24,925 nucleotides of DNA from a virus: IMG/VR virus record IMGVR_UViG_3300024518_006146, positions 1 to 24,925 of that record. One strand, given 5' to 3'. The translations under genes were made by a program, and so were the position numbers. The notes below the pieces were generated by a model. The model made no database searches and was not told the DNA's origin. It was given only the letters and a program-made list of their open reading frames with translations. This document shows, in pieces, positions 13,090-20,781 of this stretch (positions within the stretch are counted from its first letter, which is position 1; every line of letters begins with the position of its first letter).

Positions 13090-16000
13090 GTGATCAACTG
13101 GCAAGAACAGGCGGCAAAGGCTCAGCAGGCCATAGCCAAGGGCATTCAGGCGATCTTCCCATACGAGGGCAAGATCAACCGCCTTGAGGCCAGCAAGATC
13201 TGGGTGGACCAGATAGCTGACGCCTCCACGGACTACGCCAAGCAGAAGGCGGTCAAGGGCGCTGGTCGCACGCTGTCGGCTCCGGTGTATGGTTCGTTTC
13301 GTCTTGTGAATAAAGCCACGGGAAAGGTCATAGACAGGACCGCCAAGATCAAGGTCACCAGCATACCGATCCCGACCACTCGCAGTAGCTACATTGTCAA
13401 CGGGTCAGAGTATCAGGTCCCCAATCAGCTTCGTCTTCGTCCGGGCGTGTACACCCGTGTCGGTAATGACGGGGACTTGCAGGCCCACGTCAATCTGGCC
13501 CGTGGTGGTGGCGGCGAGGGCGGCCTGAAAATATATTTGAATCCGAAGAACTGGATCTTTTATCTGCGGAGGGGCACCACAAACATAATGCTCTACCACG
13601 TTCTGATTGCGCTCGGGGTTTCCCGACAGCAGTTGGAAAAGGCGTGGGGCGAGGAAGTCGTAAAGGTCAACTCCGCAAAATCTTCGCAGAGCACAGAAAT
13701 CAAGAAGATGCATAAGGCCTTCATACAGGGTGACGTGCCCGCCGAAGAGGCCCAGATAATCGCTGAGATCGTTAAGTTCCTGAGCGGCACAGAGATCTCC
13801 GAGGAGACGACCAAGACAACCCTCGGTAAGTCCTTCAAGTCGTTCAGCCCGGATCTTATTCTCCGCACGACGGAAAAGCTGCTCGGAATTCTTAGGGGCA
13901 AGGAGAAGGTTGACGACCGGGATTCCTTGGAGTTCAAGGAGGTGCTCTCGGTCGAAGATTTCCTCGGCGAAAGGATCAGCAAGAAGGCCCATATTATTAA
14001 GGGCAAGCTAAGAAATAATATCGATAGGCAGACAGAGATCAGGCGCATACTTGTGCCCGGAATTTTCAGTCAGCACATTGATTCGTTCTTCACGTCCGGC
14101 GAGACCGGACTGTCCTCAACCCCCGAGCAGACCAATCCGATTCACATGGTACAGGAGGCGGACAAGGCGGTGCTCACGGGTATGGGCGGCATCACTAACG
14201 AGCACGCCATCACTACCGAGGCTAGAGCGGTGCACCCCTCGTCGCTGGGGTTCGTGGATCCCGTGAACACGCCGGAGAGTTCGCGCATCGGCACAACGCT
14301 GCACCTGCCGCTGGGTGTTGAGAAGAAGGGGCGCACGCTTCAAACCACTGTGTACGAGATCAAGACCGGCAAGACTATTAAAATCACCGCGCAGCAGGCG
14401 TCCGGCGCAGTCATATCGTTCAGGGATCAGTATGAGGCCAAGGGCAGCAAGCTCAAGGCCAAGTCGGCCAAGGTTAAGGCGTCCACTGGTGGCACCATAA
14501 AGATGGTACCGGCCAGCAGGGTCAAGTACGTCTTCCCGACCTCCCAGGCCACCTTTGACGTGTCCACCAATATGCTGCCCTTCCTGCCCTCCAATCAGGG
14601 CAACAGGGCCATGATGGCGGCCAAGCAGCTGTCACAGGCGCTGCCTCTGGTCAACAGGGAGTCGCCCCACGTGCAGGTTGTTTCCGAGGCGGGAAGGACT
14701 TTCGAGAGCGCAGTAGGCAGAGGCTTCTCCCATAAGTCGCCAACTAATGGCACCGTGTCCCGAGTGACAGACGATGCCATGTACGTCAAGGATGCTGGCG
14801 GCAAGTCGCACAAGGTTCCGATCTACAAGAACTTCCCCCTAAACAGCAAGACAGGATTCATAGACGCGGAGCATAAGGTCAAGACTGGAGACAAGGTCCG
14901 CAAGGGTCAGCTAATGGCCGACACCAACTTCACAAAGGGAGGCGATCTGGCGCTCGGCGTGAACGCCAAGGTCGCCTATATCCCCCACAAGGGATGGAAC
15001 TTCGAGGACGGTGTCACCATCAGCGAGAGCTTCGCGGACAAAGCGACCTCTCTGCACATGTATAAGCTTCACGCCGATATAGATAAAGACACTGTGATGG
15101 ATCTCAAGAGGTTCCGGGCGTACTACCCTGAGGCTGTTGACCTCGCAAAGGCGACCAAACTCGATGACACCGGAGTCGTGAAGAAGGGGCAGAATGTTCG
15201 CTATGGAGACACGGTTCTGGCCGTGCTTCGCAGGGAGGCCACTAGCCCTGAGGATGTTATCCTTTCCCGTATCCACAAGGCGTTCGTGAAGCCCTTCAAG
15301 AACCGGTCCGTCACCTGGGACGAAGAAGATGAGGGCGAGGTTGTCGAGGTAATCAGGACGCCCAAGAAGATAGAGGTGCATATCCGCACGAACGAGAAGG
15401 TTAAGATCGGGGATAAGTTCTCGTCTCGTTCGGCGAACAAGGGCACCGTGACAGCCATCATTCCTGACGCCGAGATGCCTCACACGAAAGACGGAGGCCC
15501 CATTGACTTGGCGCTGAACCCGACCTCCATCCCCAGCCGGATCAATCCAAGCCAGATCCTTGAGACTGCCGCTGGCAAGGTTGCGGAGAAGACGGGAAAG
15601 AAGTTCGTTGTGCGCAACTTCTCTGGAGAAGACTATCTCGACAGTGTGGAGAAGGCGGCCAAAAAGGCGGGCGTCTCCGACAAGGAGGACCTATACGATC
15701 CCGGCTCCGGCAAGACCATACCCGGCGTGAATGTCGGCAGTCAATACATGCTCAAGTTGGACCATCCAACTCGCAAGAAGTTCTCGGCCAGAGCGCAGGG
15801 CCCCGGGTACACATCGGAGCTTCAGCCGACACGAGGCAAGGCGTCTGGAGGGCAGGCTCTTGACCAGCTGACGCTCTATTCGATGCTTGCGCATGGCGCG
15901 AAGCACAACTTGCGCGAGATGGCCACCTACAAAGCTGAAAAGAACGACGAGGCGTGGCGCGCTCTCCAAACCGGGCAGGCTCTTCCCGCCCCACGGACCA

Positions 16001-19000
16001 CGTTCGCCTTTGAGAAATTCACGGACATGCTGCGCGGTTCAGGTGTGAATGTCACCAAGAACGGCAACGAGCTGGCGCTCGGCCCGATGACCGACAAGCA
16101 GGTCACGGAAATGACCAAGGGCGAAATAAAGAACAGCATGGTCGTTCGAGGCAAGGATCTTAAGCCGGAAAAGGGCGGGCTATTCGACCAGGGCCTCACC
16201 GGTGGCATCCAGGGTGAGAACTGGAATCACATTCAGCTCGCCGAGCCGATGCCCAATCCGGTATTCGAGACTGCCATAAAGTCCCTACTTGATATGCGCC
16301 AGAACATGTTCGACGACATTGTCGGTGGAAGGCGCTGGGTCGACAAGCAGGGGAAAATGCACATAAAGGCGGGCCCGGGGCGCGTCACGGGCGGCGCGGG
16401 CATCCAGATGCTGCTTGGCAAGGTCGACATGAAGGCCCTGGCCGAGAAGCTTGAGTTGACAGCCAAAAAGAAGAAGGGGGCCGACCTCGACAAGATCAAC
16501 AAGAAGCTTAGGTACATCAAGGCCCTACAGAAAAACAACCTGAAGCCGACCGATTACGTTGTAACCAAGGTCCCGGTGATCCCTGCGAAGCTTCGCCCTG
16601 TGTACGGGTTGGCTGATGGCAGCCTTGACGTTACTGAGGTTAACCACCTGTATCGCGACCTGATCGAGGTGAACAACCACCAGAAAGACTTCAACAAGAT
16701 GGGCCTGCCCGACGAGGACAAGGCCAGGCTCCGCGAGAACACCTATAAGGGCATGAAGGCCGTTGCCGGGCTGCACCCCTCCATTGACGGGCGCAACAGG
16801 CGCGGGCTTATCGAGCAGATTAAGGGGCCCAGGAACAAGGAAGGCTTCTTCCAGAATCGCATCATGAGCCGGAGACAGGAGTTCACGGGTCGCTCAACGG
16901 TCACGCCTGACCCCGAGCTGGGCCTGGATGAGATCTCTGTGCCCGAGGATATGGCCTGGAAGAATTACCAGCCGTTTGTGGTGAGAGAGCTGGTGCGCCA
17001 GGGGTACAGCCCCTTGGATGCACGAGAGCAGATGGAGAAGAAGACGCCGCTCGCCAAGAGGGCGCTACAGGTCGCCATGGAAAACCGTCCGGTGATAATC
17101 AATCGGGCCCCGTCGCTCCATAAGTTCAACGCGCTGTCGTTCAAGCCGCAGCTGACGAAGGGCAAGGCGATAAAGGTAAACCCCCTGATAGTGAAGGGCT
17201 ACAACATGGACTTTGACGGCGACACCGCCTCGGTCCACGTCCCCATCACTGAAGATGCCCGCCAGGAGTCTTTCGGCCTGCTGCCGAGTAATAACCTCTG
17301 GGGGCCTCGTCAGGGCGAGCTTATGCATCACCCTTCTCTTGAGGCTGTTGCCGGGCTGTATATGCATACGGTGACAAAGAAGGGGCGAGACGAGATAAAT
17401 GCACTCTTGCCCAAGGGCTTCAAGATAAGCAAGCCCATGACCGAGAAGAGCATGATGAAGGTGTTGTCCGAGATTGGGCGCAAGAATAAGCCTGAGTTCG
17501 TGAGGGTTGTGAACAAGCTAAAGAGTATTGGAAACCGAGAGTCCTTCCAGCGCGGCCTGACCATCGGCCTCGAAGATCTAAAGATGGATCAGAAGGCCAA
17601 GTCTCGCATCCTTGGCGAGGCTGACAAGGAGGCAAAGAAGGGCGGCAACACGGACAAGGCTATTGTGAACGCCTACATGAAGGCCAGCAAGAAGCTGGAC
17701 AATCTTATCGCCACGGACCCCAAGCTCAAGGCCAACGGGTTCCGCATCATGATGGACTCCGGGGCGAAGGGCAATGGCTCCCAGATTCGTCAAATCCTGG
17801 CCGCCCCGATGCTAGTGCAGGACATTTCTGGTCGCACCGTGCCGGTGCCGATCAAGAAGGCGTATGCCCAGGGCCTGGACATGGGAGACTACTGGGCCTC
17901 CATGTCGGGGGCTAGAAAGGGCATGATTGACCGGGCGCTGCAAACGGCTGAGCCTGGCGCGCTGGCCAAATCCATCCTGAACTCAACCGTCAGCGAGGTT
18001 GTAGGTAAGCCCGACTGCGGCACGCTCAAGGGCGTGGACACGCTGGTGACCGACCCCGAGATCGCGGACCGATTCCTCGCCAGGAACTTGGCTGGAGTGG
18101 GCAGGCGCAACGAACTTGTCACCCACCAGATGCTCAGGAAAGCCAAGAGGAAGCGCCTCAAGATGCTTCCGGTGCGCTCACCCATGACGTGTCGGCTATC
18201 ACAGGGCGTCTGCCAGAAGTGCTACGGGATAGACGAGAAGGGCCGAGCGCCCGAGATCGGGACCAACGTTGGCGTGATCGCCGGGCAAGCCATTAGCGAA
18301 CGTGCCACCCAGCTTACGATGCGCACCTTCCACACTGGATCGGCTGCGGGCAGCGGAAGTGGTGGCGTAACCGCCGGATTTCAGCGCGTCAAAGAGCTCA
18401 TGGAAATGCCGAAGAAACTCAGGAATCAGGCGACTCTGGCAAGGGTGGCTGGCCGGATAACAGCCGTGAGAAACTCGCCCATTGGTGGATGGGATGTGTT
18501 TATTGGTACCGATAAGCACCACGTCCCAAAATCCCGCGCGCTGCTCGTAAAGCGGGGCGACACCGTGAAGCAGGGCCAGTCCATTAGTGACGGGGCCGTC
18601 AGCCCTCAGGAGCTGCTCCAGCTGCGCGGCATGCGCCACACGCAGGACTATCTGGTCGATCAGGTCGTGAAAGAATATGGAGGCCAGGGGATCAACATCA
18701 AGAGGAAGCTGGTCGAGACCGCCATCAGGCCCCTCACGAATCGCGTGGTGGTTACCGACACGGGCGGGCATCCCACGCTGGTCACCGGGGACAACACCAC
18801 CTCGGGCATGGTTGAGGACTGGAACGAGAAGCAGCTCAACCCCAACAAGCAAATCAAATTCGACCCGATGCTTAGAGGAATCAATACCAGGCCACTGGTC
18901 GGTCAGGATTGGCTGTCTAGGCTCAACTTCCAGAAGCTCCAGGACACGATACAGGAGGGCGCGGGGCAGGGCTGGAAGAGCGACATAGCTTCGCCGTTTG

Positions 19001-19053
19001 CCCCCCTGGCCTCGTACGCCTACGGCCCGACAGTCGGTTACGAGAAGTTTTAG
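13090..19053 (+). CDS. Multisubunit-type RNA polymerase, beta and beta' fused in one chain
   Basis: The GTG start at 13090 has a perfect AGGAGG seven bases upstream; the frame is open further upstream but that stretch is antisense to another gene. The 1987-residue product carries beta landmarks in order: 'VDPVNTPESSRIG' (389 on), 'LPFLPSNQGNRAMMAAKQL', 'VAYIPHKGWNFEDGVTISE', 'IGDKFSSRSANKG' (773-785) and 'LDHPTRKKFSAR'. After a linker (about 945-1020), beta' begins at 'DLKPEKGGLFDQG' without the first zinc ribbon. Next come 'VPVIPAKLRPV', 'RPVIINRAPSLHKF', catalytic NMDFDGD (1372-1378; D1374, D1376, D1378), the bridge helix and trigger loop around 'GARKGMIDRALQTAEPG' (from 1607), the second zinc site (C1643, C1701, C1708, C1711) and 'QLTMRTFHTG' (1741). 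No large lineage-specific insertions are seen. It should transcribe phage genes; no alpha, omega or sigma gene is in the window. Confidence 0.95.
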   Translation: MINWQEQAAKAQQAIAKGIQAIFPYEGKINRLEASKIWVDQIADASTDYAKQKAVKGAGRTLSAPVYGSFRLVNKATGKVIDRTAKIKVTSIPIPTTRSSYIVNGSEYQVPNQLRLRPGVYTRVGNDGDLQAHVNLARGGGGEGGLKIYLNPKNWIFYLRRGTTNIMLYHVLIALGVSRQQLEKAWGEEVVKVNSAKSSQSTEIKKMHKAFIQGDVPAEEAQIIAEIVKFLSGTEISEETTKTTLGKSFKSFSPDLILRTTEKLLGILRGKEKVDDRDSLEFKEVLSVEDFLGERISKKAHIIKGKLRNNIDRQTEIRRILVPGIFSQHIDSFFTSGETGLSSTPEQTNPIHMVQEADKAVLTGMGGITNEHAITTEARAVHPSSLGFVDPVNTPESSRIGTTLHLPLGVEKKGRTLQTTVYEIKTGKTIKITAQQASGAVISFRDQYEAKGSKLKAKSAKVKASTGGTIKMVPASRVKYVFPTSQATFDVSTNMLPFLPSNQGNRAMMAAKQLSQALPLVNRESPHVQVVSEAGRTFESAVGRGFSHKSPTNGTVSRVTDDAMYVKDAGGKSHKVPIYKNFPLNSKTGFIDAEHKVKTGDKVRKGQLMADTNFTKGGDLALGVNAKVAYIPHKGWNFEDGVTISESFADKATSLHMYKLHADIDKDTVMDLKRFRAYYPEAVDLAKATKLDDTGVVKKGQNVRYGDTVLAVLRREATSPEDVILSRIHKAFVKPFKNRSVTWDEEDEGEVVEVIRTPKKIEVHIRTNEKVKIGDKFSSRSANKGTVTAIIPDAEMPHTKDGGPIDLALNPTSIPSRINPSQILETAAGKVAEKTGKKFVVRNFSGEDYLDSVEKAAKKAGVSDKEDLYDPGSGKTIPGVNVGSQYMLKLDHPTRKKFSARAQGPGYTSELQPTRGKASGGQALDQLTLYSMLAHGAKHNLREMATYKAEKNDEAWRALQTGQALPAPRTTFAFEKFTDMLRGSGVNVTKNGNELALGPMTDKQVTEMTKGEIKNSMVVRGKDLKPEKGGLFDQGLTGGIQGENWNHIQLAEPMPNPVFETAIKSLLDMRQNMFDDIVGGRRWVDKQGKMHIKAGPGRVTGGAGIQMLLGKVDMKALAEKLELTAKKKKGADLDKINKKLRYIKALQKNNLKPTDYVVTKVPVIPAKLRPVYGLADGSLDVTEVNHLYRDLIEVNNHQKDFNKMGLPDEDKARLRENTYKGMKAVAGLHPSIDGRNRRGLIEQIKGPRNKEGFFQNRIMSRRQEFTGRSTVTPDPELGLDEISVPEDMAWKNYQPFVVRELVRQGYSPLDAREQMEKKTPLAKRALQVAMENRPVIINRAPSLHKFNALSFKPQLTKGKAIKVNPLIVKGYNMDFDGDTASVHVPITEDARQESFGLLPSNNLWGPRQGELMHHPSLEAVAGLYMHTVTKKGRDEINALLPKGFKISKPMTEKSMMKVLSEIGRKNKPEFVRVVNKLKSIGNRESFQRGLTIGLEDLKMDQKAKSRILGEADKEAKKGGNTDKAIVNAYMKASKKLDNLIATDPKLKANGFRIMMDSGAKGNGSQIRQILAAPMLVQDISGRTVPVPIKKAYAQGLDMGDYWASMSGARKGMIDRALQTAEPGALAKSILNSTVSEVVGKPDCGTLKGVDTLVTDPEIADRFLARNLAGVGRRNELVTHQMLRKAKRKRLKMLPVRSPMTCRLSQGVCQKCYGIDEKGRAPEIGTNVGVIAGQAISERATQLTMRTFHTGSAAGSGSGGVTAGFQRVKELMEMPKKLRNQATLARVAGRITAVRNSPIGGWDVFIGTDKHHVPKSRALLVKRGDTVKQGQSISDGAVSPQELLQLRGMRHTQDYLVDQVVKEYGGQGINIKRKLVETAIRPLTNRVVVTDTGGHPTLVTGDNTTSGMVEDWNEKQLNPNKQIKFDPMLRGINTRPLVGQDWLSRLNFQKLQDTIQEGAGQGWKSDIASPFAPLASYAYGPTVGYEKF

Positions 19054-19062
19054 GAGGACACC

Positions 19063-19374
19063 GTGGACGAACTTCAGGAAATTATGCGCCGGGTGGAAGA
19101 GGGCATGGAGCCGGAGGATGCCGAGGCGGTGAAGCTCGCCAGGTACGGCTTCGGTATGCCGCAGGCCGCCGATCCCTTTGACGGGCAAATGGTTGGCTTG
19201 GTTCGAGGGGCGAAGAATCAGGAGGGCGACGACCGCTATGAAGCGCAAAAAAGCCAGGGCAAGGCCAGAAAGCTCCTGAAGAAGCTGTTTGCCGCCCACC
19301 ACTCTCAGTATGGCGACCCCTATAAAAATCCCTCAGATCTTGACGAGGAGAGGACAAAGGCCACCGAGAAATAA
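19063..19374 (+). CDS. Small charged protein coupled to the RNA polymerase gene
   Basis: The GTG start at 19063 is preceded by TAGGAGG, in which TAG is the polymerase stop codon, so ribosomes ending the polymerase can reinitiate here. The 103-residue product is rich in Glu, Lys, Asp and Ala; it is probably helical ('DELQEIMRRVEEGMEPEDAE', 'KARKLLKKLFAAHHSQYG') and soluble. I recognise no family. Its tight coupling raises the possibility that it is a polymerase accessory protein, but nothing in the sequence identifies it as omega or sigma. Confidence 0.6.
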   Translation: MDELQEIMRRVEEGMEPEDAEAVKLARYGFGMPQAADPFDGQMVGLVRGAKNQEGDDRYEAQKSQGKARKLLKKLFAAHHSQYGDPYKNPSDLDEERTKATEK

Positions 19375-19383
19375 GCCCATGTA

Positions 19384-19412
19384 TAGACAAATGTAGTACA
19401 CGCCTGTATTAT
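19384..19412 (+). promoter_or_regulatory. Sigma70-like promoter upstream of the spike gene
   Basis: TAGACA (19384-19389), an exact 17-base spacer and TATTAT (19407-19412) lie 19 bases before the start codon of the spike gene, in the only sizeable gap of this region (19375-19431). Each hexamer is one mismatch from consensus. The short leader contains AAGGAG. Confidence 0.5.
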
Positions 19413-19431
19413 GATACAAAAGGAGTAATTC

Positions 19432-20730
19432 ATGGGCGAGATTCAGCCGCTATATACGAACGCGCCCGAAGGCCTGGTCTGCCGTGCGTTTGTCTCAAGC
19501 GTCTCTCCGGAGCGCTGGACAGTAGATGTTCAATGTGAGCTCCCTCACGGGGGACCGATATACGACATACCGATCATGTCTCCGTACTATTCGGCTGGAG
19601 ACGGGCATGGCATGTTTCAGATCCCTGAGCCGGGCGCGCCCTGCGTGATCATGTTCATGGAGGGTGGGGCGGATCCTGTTGTCCTCGGCTTTCTTCCTAT
19701 ACCCGACTTCGACGTATCCAATAACGATGTTGAGTCCAACCCGCTCAACGACAACCTAAATAAGCCGCTGGCGGCCAGGACGGCTGCGGCTGTGGCTCAG
19801 GCCGGGAATCGATCCAGTGGCGGATTCGGTACGGACGCCAGAACTGGAGACGAAAACCCTCCAGGGAAGCAGTCGTACCGAATGAACCGAGAAGGCAGCA
19901 TGCTTCCCGGTGACGGCATCCTGAAAACCAGCTTCGGGAACAAGATCAGATGGTATAGCAACGGTACTATCCTCGTACAGTCCACCAATCTATGCATGGA
20001 TATTTGGCAGGAGCTAGGCAATAAGCGCACGTCCATTGCGGTAAACACCGAGATGACAATGCCCGGTCTGTTTCATAACCGGACCACGGACCAGGAGGAA
20101 GAAACCACTCTTGATGACTATGGAGTGAAGAGCTCCCTTCGGGATACGAGGTTCTCCTTGCTGGAGAGAAAGGGCACGTTTACGGCCAACAAGTCGACGA
20201 TAGATAGCTCCGGGGCTGAGAGCGAGGCTGAAGCGGATGCAATCTATGAGCTATTTGTTCAGGATGTGACCACGCCGTCGGGAGGGGGCAGCTCTACAGC
20301 CGACGCCAAGACGAGAATAAACGTCTTCAAGGACGGTTCAGTACAGGTGAAGGCTGCTGACGATGTACCAATTACTGTTGTTGGCGGAGGAGATGTTAAT
20401 CTTCGTGCCCGAAACGTCAATATCTTCACTGATCAAGAGGCCAAGATCGTCACCCAGCAGAACGCGACTATCGAGTCCCAGCAGAACGTCGAGCTTAAGG
20501 CCGCGCAGAACGTGGTTGTCGAGGCCCTTCAGACATTGCTCGGGGACGCAGCCGCCTCAGAGCCCGCCGTGCTGGGCCTGGCTATGACTACCCTAGTGAA
20601 CTCAATGATTACGTTTATGACGACGCATACCCATCAGGGGGTGCATGGCCCGACCAGTGTACCCCTGGAACCATTCGCCCAGACCATGGGCCCGGCTGAA
20701 GTTTCCACCAAAGTCAAGGTGGCCACATAG
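19432..20730 (+). CDS. Baseplate spike / gpV-gp5-like puncturing protein
   Basis: The 432-residue product starts at an ATG with AAGGAG six bases upstream. The N-terminal 100 residues read as an OB-fold ('CRAFVSSVSPERWTVDVQ', 'MFQIPEPGAPCVIMFMEGG', 'PVVLGFLP'), typical of gp5/gpV spike proteins. A Ser/Gly linker and central domain follow. Residues about 322-366 ('VNLRARNVNIFTDQEAKIV', 'IESQQNVELKAAQNVVVEA') form a regular beta-helix-like repeat. Near the C-terminus 'TTHTHQGVHGPTSVP' (H399, H401, H405) matches the metal-binding tip sequence of phage spikes. It should sit at the tail tip and pierce the host envelope, supporting a contractile or long-tailed phage. No lysozyme domain is present. 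Confidence 0.85.
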   Translation: MGEIQPLYTNAPEGLVCRAFVSSVSPERWTVDVQCELPHGGPIYDIPIMSPYYSAGDGHGMFQIPEPGAPCVIMFMEGGADPVVLGFLPIPDFDVSNNDVESNPLNDNLNKPLAARTAAAVAQAGNRSSGGFGTDARTGDENPPGKQSYRMNREGSMLPGDGILKTSFGNKIRWYSNGTILVQSTNLCMDIWQELGNKRTSIAVNTEMTMPGLFHNRTTDQEEETTLDDYGVKSSLRDTRFSLLERKGTFTANKSTIDSSGAESEAEADAIYELFVQDVTTPSGGGSSTADAKTRINVFKDGSVQVKAADDVPITVVGGGDVNLRARNVNIFTDQEAKIVTQQNATIESQQNVELKAAQNVVVEALQTLLGDAAASEPAVLGLAMTTLVNSMITFMTTHTHQGVHGPTSVPLEPFAQTMGPAEVSTKVKVAT

Positions 20731-20738
20731 TCCTAAAC

Positions 20739-20747
20739 TGCTATAAT
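20739..20747 (+). promoter_or_regulatory. Extended -10 promoter element (TGCTATAAT)
   Basis: TGCTATAAT is a perfect extended -10, 34 bases before the 20782 start, in the 51-base gap after the spike gene. It continues as TATAATGTATGG, close to TATAATGTAGGG at 2778-2789. No convincing -35 is visible, which is common for extended -10 promoters. Confidence 0.4.
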
Positions 20748-20781
20748 GTATGGCCAGGAAGCATAATCAGGAGAAGACGCT

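Noticed and set aside
18199-19302. A 367-codon open frame antisense to the end of the polymerase gene
   Set aside because: It lies in codon register with the polymerase, a register that stays open by chance in GC-rich genes. It shows no recognisable domain, unlike the antisense frame in the MuF intein.
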